This document shows positions 56,288-64,000 of a stretch of 64,000 bases of DNA, in pieces. A model generated the notes under the pieces. The model had not been told where the DNA came from. It ran no database searches and was given only the letters and a program-made list of their open reading frames with translations. The DNA is from Ctenosaura bakeri (Eukaryota; Chordata; Lepidosauria; Squamata; Iguanidae), in contig CAOLHI010001035.1 of NCBI GenBank assembly GCA_948474755.1, forward strand, positions 310,001-374,000, written 5' to 3'. Positions within the stretch are counted from its first letter, which is position 1. Each line of letters starts with the position of its first letter. Made by a program: the position numbers and the translations under genes.

Positions 56288-56510
56288 GCCCAGTCTGAAG
56301 CCACCCAATTCCATCTTATCTTTAGAGCTAAGCAGGGCCAGCCCTGGTTGGCACTTAGATGAGAATCCACCACTGTACAGGTACTGTAGGCTATATTTCA
56401 GAAGGAGGAATTGGCAAAATCACTTCTGAGCCTTCCTTGCCTAAGAAAAATCTATGAAATTTATGGGGTCATCATAAGTTGACAGCTGACTTGAGGGGAC
56501 TTACTTACAG
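56288..56510 (+). mobile_element. 5S-rRNA-derived SINE with RTE-like tail
   Basis: The first 100 bp reads as a decayed 5S rRNA: AGAGCTAAGCAGGGCCAGCC, CTGGTTGGCACTTAGATGAG and GTACAGGTACTGTAGGC keep the 5S internal promoter order. The tail GGGGTCATCATAAGTTGACA to GACTTGAGGGGACTTACTTA resembles the Bov-B/RTE-type tails of squamate SINEs. It is not a functional 5S gene. Confidence 0.8.
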
Positions 56511-58858
56511 ACACTTGAATCCTTAATCTGTGGGAAATATGCATGTATTTTTCTCCAGGTAGATTACCAACATATATGTCTTTAGAGCAGAACTGGATGA
56601 CCATGAAACGTCATTTTGTGGCTAGTCTGATTTCCTGAAATGGTATTTTGTGGCCTCTTAGCACCTGCTATTTTGGAGGAGTAACTGGTAAATCAGTGTT
56701 CTTAAAAAAAAAAAAAATACAGCAGATGTGCAGGCCTAAATTCTCTCTCATAACTGCTGTTCTTATTTTACCTTTGTGCAGCGACTCTCTCCCCTCGCCC
56801 CCTCTCTCTCATGTTATCCTTCTGCCTCTCCTTTTCTACTTTTCTTTGTACTTTCCTCTTTTCTTCTGTGATTGTTTTTTTCTTACTCCTTCCTTCATTT
56901 TTTGAAAACCCACTTATCTTCTCTTGTCAATTTCTTCATCTTTCTTTGCACCTTGCTTTACACGCTTTATTACCTGTTCCATCCTATTTGGCCACATTTC
57001 TGTATTTGTTTTTTCCTTTCTTCCAGTATCTTTCAACACCCAAAGCCCTTCTCTTTTCTCTTCTTATTCTCTTTCTTTTCTCTGCATCCTGTGTCACCAT
57101 ATACACTTAGCAATAGTAACAAACAGTAACTGTTTACATTATACAGAAAAGTAGTGAATTACAGCTATGGTCAATACAGACAAAACAAAAACAAAAACAA
57201 AAAACACTGTTCCAGCTCATTACCAGGAAAAATTACTCATTACCAAAGCAACCAGTTAGAAGTATCACTTTACTTCCTAGCTCTGCTTACTGTCTACTGC
57301 TATTTTTCTCTTCCATTTTCTTTCTTGTTTGTTTCATCCTATACCTTTTCAGCTTATCCTACTGTGATTTCCCTCATCATTCTGTTTCCTTAAGATTTTT
57401 TTTCAAAGTTTTGTCTCATACAACCATTATTCCAAGATCCTTTCAGGTACATTCCTGAGATGTTGGGGCTGACCTATGGTAACTTGGACATAACCCCCAA
57501 TAAAATTTAGCCTTGTCTTGCCCACAGACAGAAAAGCGGGGAAAGTGATGATGGGGAAAATCTGAGAAAATATGTGATTGTATTTGAACCATCTTTCATT
57601 AACATGTAAATGCTCAAATTGTACATGCCAGAATAGTTGTCACATATTTCTCTTTTTAAACTTTCACTTTCCAAATTTGCTATTATACATCTAATAGTCA
57701 AGGGATGAATTATTGTAAAATATCTTTCATAACAGAGAGAAAAATATCTGAGATGAGTTTAATGCTGCAGTGGTTTTATTCATTTTTTTAACTGTTACAC
57801 AGCTGAAATTTCTGCATAGTTGAGTTTCAGGAGAAGGAATCTCATAAATATTGTGAATCCATTTGCAATGGATTGCCATCACCAGCAAACATTGAGTAAG
57901 TATGTGTCATACTTCAATTACTTTCCTACTAACTTCCTGGGGTTTGACAATAGAGCTAATTTGGTAGAAGAAGTGATAGATGACTCATTCCTTTATCATA
58001 TATCACTGATGTTCTCGGATATTCTCTGTAATGAGTGGAGAATGACAATTCTTTTTAAAAAAATAAACCCAGTTTTTATAGAGGTATAGGACATGTTCAA
58101 AGCTATCAAAAATATTGGATGGTTGCAAAATGTGACTGTCAGTTACTTGAGGAAAAATAAGGCACTTGGAACAAAAAATAATTGATTGGATAAAAATGGA
58201 ATTCAAGTCTTTCTCTCACAGTCACCACCTCCATGCCACCACTGTGCAAAAGAAAGGTAAGAAAGTTACATGCTTGTGTTTAACAACAGAGCAAGCATTT
58301 ACTGTCCAAACAGGGAAACATTTGGATTAATACTGCTGTCTGAGGAAAGGAAGATTGGAAAGCAGTGTTGAAAATGAAAGCATCCTTCAGAACAAAATAG
58401 CCTTACAAATAAAATGTTCAAGGGTAAACAATCACCCAAACTAATGGCATTGTCCCAGCACAAGTTCTGAGTTAGTTGACTGATGTGTCTTGTGCCCAAT
58501 GAAAGACTACACCAGGGTCCAACAGATTTTTTTTCACTGCCCAGAGAAAGGTGCAAGGAGGGTGTATTTCCCCTCAAATCAAGCACACTCATCAATGCGT
58601 TAATATATTCAGCATCAAACAAGTTAGCAGACAAAGGTCTCATATAACACTCAGATGTGCACTAACCCTGTCAGGTACCAACATCTCAGTACTTGGTAGG
58701 GGATACAGTTTCCTCTTCTGGTGTGACTTTTAGCACACTAGTGTGTACTTTCTATAACCCCAGGGCTCAGTAGCTGGCATGTCTTTGAATCTTCACTTCC
58801 TGGAATGCAGCCTGTTCTTCATCAGTGGTATTTACTTGGATTCTTCCTACTAGCCATT
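56511..58858. other. host DNA, no gene seen
   Basis: Pyrimidine-rich stretch 56770-57100 on the plus strand. Its long Ser/Phe/Leu-rich open frames reflect that bias, not coding. Nothing else recognised. Confidence 0.45.
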
Positions 58859-59570
58859 TGTTACCTTGTTTGCTTAGGACCCCTTTAAGAGGATTCCCAA
58901 ATTGTCTCTTGTAGGGAAAAATCAGCTATGCACTGCTTAGTCATGCAAAGAGGACAGGGTATTTAGGATCTTTAACCCAATTTTTACGGGGTCAGGTCCA
59001 GTCAAAAATCACACAAATTGTTCAAATGTAAGTATTTTATTGACATAGACGTAAAAGTCCCTACAATCACTCAGCTGCACTAACTATAACAAGCATACAA
59101 GACTATAGAGAGTTACAAAGACATGAAAATTAAGAGAGAGAGACACACATAAAGGGTTTGATTTAATACTATACCAATCCAGAAGTCTTCAGCTGGGAGA
59201 AATGATCTCAGCCACGCCTTTAGGGGCTGAGGGGAGTTTACAAGCTTCATGGTTTTGCAGATCTGAGAGAACTCCTCACTCTAAGCTCTCACAACTCCAA
59301 AAAGAATCTCTCAAACTCCCCTAAAGAACTCCAAAAAGGAGAAGGGAAAGGGCCTAGTTATAGCTGAACAATGTCCTGTGAAACCAGATATTTGCAGTTT
59401 TTATGAAGATGGATTTCAGCTTTGTAGTTCAAGCAGTTCTGGCAGAAAAGTGCATTTCTTTCACACTCTGCCTCTGTTGGGGAATAAGAGAGATAGTTGT
59501 GTATCAGACAAGCTGGATAATTAGTATTAGAAAGCAGAAGATTTACTTACAAATACTAATGGTTTAACAA
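58859..59570 (-). mobile_element. LTR fragment homologous to the solo LTR at 13428
   Basis: Opens TGTTACCTTGTTT and shares ATCTTTAACCCAATTTTTAC followed by GGGGTCAGG with the first LTR. AATAAAATAC lies on the minus strand near 59035. The right edge (about GGTTTAACA at 59566) is uncertain and no target duplication is visible. 59630-60290 may be a further diverged LTR (GTATTTTATTTGG at about 59709). Confidence 0.5.
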
Positions 59571-60290
59571 CACCTCTGTGCAATGACAGCATCTCCCTGG
59601 AGAAATTATAGCTCAAAGGGGACCTGGGATAGGAGGGTAATGGCAGGATCTTTTCACCTATGTATACCAATACTAACTGTAGAGAGGACTCCAGTTAAAA
59701 GTTGGACAAAGTATTTTATTTGGATTTAACAATCACACAGAAAATCAGACACTTAAAGAACCATACAAAGCTATTGGAAAGCAAGACGTGAAAGGTTGGC
59801 TAGAGAAAGATTGGGGTGAAGAGGGTGATAGTTACCGATCCTGAAGAAGATAAAGGCAGAGTGACTCAGACAGTGTGTGAGGATGGCAGTATGGGCACCA
59901 CATATTATGTCCAAGTACTATAATTTGCTGAGACCAAATCTAGGGTTTATATATCCTATTTCCTACCCTGAAGGGGGAACATAGACAAAGTGGTAATGGG
60001 ATTCTCATAGGATTGACAAAGGAGTTTGGAATGGGCTGATTGTGTTAGACAGTGATGGGAGCCATGACAATCTCTTAACGTCTAGTTATGCAGGGGATAT
60101 AGCAAAGATTTCTGTAAGAAAAGATCAAAGAATGGTCCCTGATTTCTTCACCTGGGTAGTTTCATATTCCATTGTATTTGGATATGCACAGAGCCTGAGG
60201 TATTGAAAGGAGTATCACAAACCCATTAGCATTGGGCTTCCCCACCTAATTGTCTCTGAACCATGTCTCAGGTCAGTTTGATCTGGCAAC

Positions 60291-61923
60291 ATGCTGTTCA
60301 GTCAATGTGCCTTCGATCATGTTTTGCAGCCATAAATATGTTCAATTATGAAAATGGAAATGTTCTATTCTGAAAATGGCATATCCTGCAGGATGGGGGG
60401 CTTAGGGTATGGCAACATCTCATTGTGAGTCTATGTAAAATATGCTCTTCAAATGTGGAGGAGAGAAACAATACTGCAGACTACAAAACGGAGGATGAAC
60501 AAATTCAGACTGGCTGCAGACTACAACCAAAAAACAGGAAATGACATGAATACATTCTGTGCCTAAATTCTTAGAGAGACATGCAAACTAGCAACTGCTG
60601 AGTATAGGTATGCTTAGGTTGTTGCCTCTAACAGACTTATGCAGATCTCCAGTGTTATTGTTTAACGCCATGCGTACTCTTTCTAATTTGCTGATAAAGT
60701 GTTTTCCCCCAGTTACCCAACGTCTGTATCATGCCTTTTTCTTCCTAGTGGAGGATTTAAGAACTTGTGCAATGGTACAACTGCCTCACTTGAGAATTTC
60801 CAGTTTCCAATGTATTTCTTTCCTTCCTTCCTTCTTTCCTTCCTTCCTTCTTTCTTTTCTTAGCATTAATGTTAACAATAACAGTTCCTTTTTCTCCTCT
60901 CATCTCTCATCGATTGCTTATATTTCTTCTGTGCAGGTTTGTGTTCTTTTTCTCCCCCTCTTTTTGAGGTGGTGGTAGTGTTAGTACCAGAAGCTTCAAC
61001 TGAAATAGGTTCCACTGATGCAGATTTCTTGACACTGACCACCACAGCCATCAGATCATCTTCCACTTCCCAGGCAAAACACTGTCATCACTTCAGCTCC
61101 ACTTTTTCAAAGCATCTAAAAGAGTCAAATTCTGTTTAGTAACCCACCTTACCCTCATATGTTGTTTCCCATTTAGCTGGGACTACAGACTGCTTAAAGG
61201 AAATTTGGTCCTTCTCACATCTTCAAGTCTAGCCAGGATAAACAACTACCCAACCCCTTCCCCTCCCTCATCAGTGGAATCACAATGCTGGAGGGGGATG
61301 CTTGACTGCTTGCCTTTTATCACACTAGGCCTGCAAAGGAGTCCACTTGCTCAAACAGGCCTATCAGGGCTCACTTGGCCTGTGAAAATTATTAGGCCCA
61401 CAGGAAGAGCCGACTGAGTTATGAAAGGACTTGCCAGCCTGTGAAGATGCCTAGCAGAACCAATCAGGCCTCCAAACAGGTTTGTTTTTTTTACTGAGGC
61501 CTAGCAGATACAAAGGGCCTAATGAGTTACTGCAGCCTAGTAGGTTGTAGTGTACCTCCAAAGGGTCTAGCAACTACAGTGGACTAGCAGGTTCTACTGG
61601 ACCTTCAACAGGCCTATAGCTGCCGCAACCTAGTACAGACTTCTAGGCCTACCAAAGGGACCACATGTGATGAAGAGACATGCTCTGAGGTGTATCAGGT
61701 CATAGAGGACCTACTCAGGCCAACCAGCCAGGGGGAAAAATGGGAAGAGGGGAGGCCTAGTAAGCCTACCTGCTTTCTGAAATGCCAGAGTAGGAACTAA
61801 AGCCACCCAAGAGTGATAAGGCCTAGACCAGCCCCAGAGGCCCTCTGATACCTAATAATGGAGCTAACAAGCAGCTGGGGGGTTGTCAAAATGATGTTGT
61901 AGCTGGGCCTAACACAGATATAA
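60291..61923. other. host DNA with CTTC microsatellite and degenerate GGCCT-rich block
   Basis: A (CTTC)n run is at about 60818-60852. The block 61310-61870 is full of loosely repeated words (AGGCCT, CCTAGCAG, TAGTAGG). It looks like an old degenerate tandem array. No gene recognised. Confidence 0.35.
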
Positions 61924-62145
61924 GCCCTGGTGGTACAGTGATTAAATGCTGGTACTGCAGCCACAAGCTTGTGAGTTCAATCCTGCCAGGCTCCAGGTTG
62001 ACTGAGCCTTCCATCCTTCCTCAGATCAGTAAAATGAGTATCCAGCTTGTTGGGGGCAATTAGTGAAAAAAACACATTGTAAACTGCTTAGTGAGCACTT
62101 TGTTGATAAGTAGTATAGAAATATACATGCTACTGCTATTATAAC
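61924..62145 (+). mobile_element. tRNA-derived SINE with L2-like tail, copy 2
   Basis: The same head (CTGGTGGTACAGTGATTAAA), body (GCTCCAGGTTGACTGAGCC) and tail (GTAAACTGCTTAGTGAGC) as the copy at 35338. Confidence 0.75.
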
Positions 62146-64000
62146 AACAACCCCTAACTTCCTGAATTCCATGCACAAGCATTAACTGTCCCCCAAAAAC
62201 AAAAGGGGGCAAAGGCAAAAATAGCCAGTCAAGGAAAAACTCCTTATAGATTAGCAGAGATAGCTATGCACAGCTATGGAAGCGTGCCTAGCAGCAGAGA
62301 ACACCCGTAGCAGCACAAGCACTAAGCCAGTAACACTCACCAACTCCAAGTTGCAATCTTCCAATATGGAGGCACTTTAATCTTTGTTACAACATATATA
62401 CAATATTTACAAAGTCCAGATGGCAATCCAGCATATCAAGCTTGCTCTCTTTGGCAGAGCCCCAAGCAGACACTCACTTCAGACAATGTGTGCATTGTTG
62501 GCTGGGATTGTGCTTCCTTTATACGGGCACATAGCCAATCCTGGCCAACCCTTGTATTGTCTGCACCTGGTGCTCATCAGCCTCACTCAGCACAAACTCA
62601 GGTTGAGTCACATTCCTTTCCCCAGGTGCACTTAACAGTTAAAGCAATTAAAGCCACATGACCTTTACACTAACTTTAGAAAGTATTTTGTAGAGGTTTG
62701 GTCAAACCATCTCTGACATTAACCACCCCCTTAATGAGTCAGATCCCATCTATGCACCACCTGCCATAGAATCATTGGGCCACAGGGTCTGGTAAATGGC
62801 TGCCAGACCAACTATCTCCCTGCTAGCTCTCTTCAAAGACCACCACCACTCCTGTCTTTTCCCTGTTGCTTTGCTCCATCTTCTTCCCCCTGTCCCATCA
62901 TGAAGTATCATCCAAAAGGAAGTAAAGAACGGCAGACAGAGCTAATAAGCTTCCTAGCTCTGCCCCCAAATACGTCACGCCATAGTTCATTGTGTCTGAC
63001 ATCATCAATACTGGCCTTTCCTCCATCAGAGGCCAGCAGAACCAGGTCTTCCCCACAACATCTCACAGGTATGGACCCATATTATCTGTTTACATTTCCT
63101 CTGTGCAGGTTTGTGTTATTTTTTGTTCTCCACATTTGGGAAAAACTCTGCATTTATGAAAGAAGCCATCTTTTGTTTTTCTTGATACTACCACTTAACC
63201 ATGCTTTTTATTTCCTGAATTTGTACTGTCCCTCCCCATCTGTAGTACTGCTTCCAGCTGAGCTTCTATTATTGTGGTTTTCAGTGATCACAAAATACTT
63301 TAAAGAGGTTTGCCCTTCTTGGCTCTCTCTTTCAGCTTCACTTTAGCAAAAGTAGTATTTGCAGTATTTCCTGGGATAATACGCAACATACAAAATCAAA
63401 TAAAATTGTTCTTTGAAAAAGAAATTAAAATACCTGTTTAAAATACACACCCACAAAATTAAATGGATGTTAAAAACTAACCCTTGGTTAAGTTTCAAAG
63501 GCAATGTGAAACAATGCAATATTGACTTCCTGTTACAAGCTCAGCAGAGAAGGAGCCAGCCCAAAGCTTGGAAACAACCATTTAATTACTGTGTCAAATT
63601 ATTAGCTCATTAACCTTTCTGAAATGCTACATTCATAGAATTTCTCAATTAGCAGTGAAATTTAAGTAATTAATTACTTTTGAATATTAGAATTTGTTAG
63701 GATGGATAGCTCACCCTGTATCAGATTCAGTAAAATCAGAAAAGAAGGATTAGGATTAGAGGAAATGGGTTGAAACAGGTTACTAGGCAGGCTGCCTGCT
63801 TCCTTTATCATGTCTGTCTCTGAGAGAAGGAGAGACAGAAAATACATCAGAAGAAGATTTGAGAAGCAGCTGAAGAACAGGGACTGGGAAGTAAATGAAA
63901 AGAATGTAAAGAAAGAAAAAGGCAGGTCCTAGACTGAAATAAAGGAATGAGAATTGATGGTGTAAGGGAGTGATTTGTCTGTTTAGTCTCCACACACTTA
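62146..64000. other. host DNA, no gene seen
   Basis: 62360-62735 has an LTR-like look (AATCTTTGTTACAAC near its start, TGACATTAACCACCCCC at its end) but no paired ends. The rest shows no gene or classifiable repeat. Confidence 0.35.

Noticed and set aside
56288..56390. A 5S rRNA gene
   Set aside because: Too diverged, and joined to a SINE tail.
56770..57110. Several overlapping Ser/Phe/Leu-rich frames
   Set aside because: They arise from a pyrimidine-rich strand. All three frames are open for the same reason and none has domain features.

Overview
This window is vertebrate nuclear DNA, most likely from a squamate reptile (lizard or snake). The evidence is its repeats: Sauria-type SINEs whose 3' tail resembles that of Bov-B LINEs, a 5S-rRNA-headed SINE with the same kind of tail, Bov-B/RTE and CR1 LINE fragments, and many short interspersed repeats. 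I find no convincing exon of a host gene. The species cannot be told from sequence alone.

The centre of interest is one 16.3-kb Maverick/Polinton element (an endogenous adintovirus-like dsDNA element) at 14775-31030. It is bounded by an exact 6-bp target duplication (AATGGA at 14769-14774 and 31031-31036) and by 526-550-bp terminal inverted repeats (TIRs). The left arm runs rightward: a TIR-promoted accessory gene (15318-16037, two exons), integrase with chromodomain, minor capsid (penton-type), a pVI-like basic protein, major capsid and an adenain-like protease. From integrase to protease the genes are 1-17 nt apart. The right arm runs leftward: a protein-primed family B DNA polymerase with 5' exons, a packaging ATPase and a conserved element protein of unknown function. 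Near the right end are a rightward two-exon Bcl-2-family gene resembling BCL2A1 (28001-28595) and a leftward three-exon accessory gene (30511-29607) that starts inside the right TIR.

Replication genes (POLB, INT), virion genes (capsids, pVI-like, protease, packaging ATPase) and host-interaction candidates (Bcl-2-like and the two TIR genes) sit together as in a complete virus genome. This copy is no longer fully competent. MCP, ATPase, POLB and the unknown-function gene carry frameshifts, while INT, minor capsid, pVI-like, PRO, the Bcl-2-like gene and both TIR genes read open.

Two tandem arrays lie in the right arm. One (286-bp units, 26771-about 27658) multiplies a mini-exon with good splice sites. 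The other (147-bp units, 28956-about 29500) keeps one reading frame with one stop per unit.

The flanks (1-14768 and 31037-64000) are intergenic or intronic host DNA. They hold a family of foldback MITEs with 3-bp duplications, two hAT-type MITEs with 8-bp duplications, a Tigger-like MITE, a solo LTR with a 4-bp duplication inside a CR1 copy, CR1, Bov-B and L2-like fragments, SINEs and microsatellites. The Maverick itself appears to have landed in a CR1 fragment.
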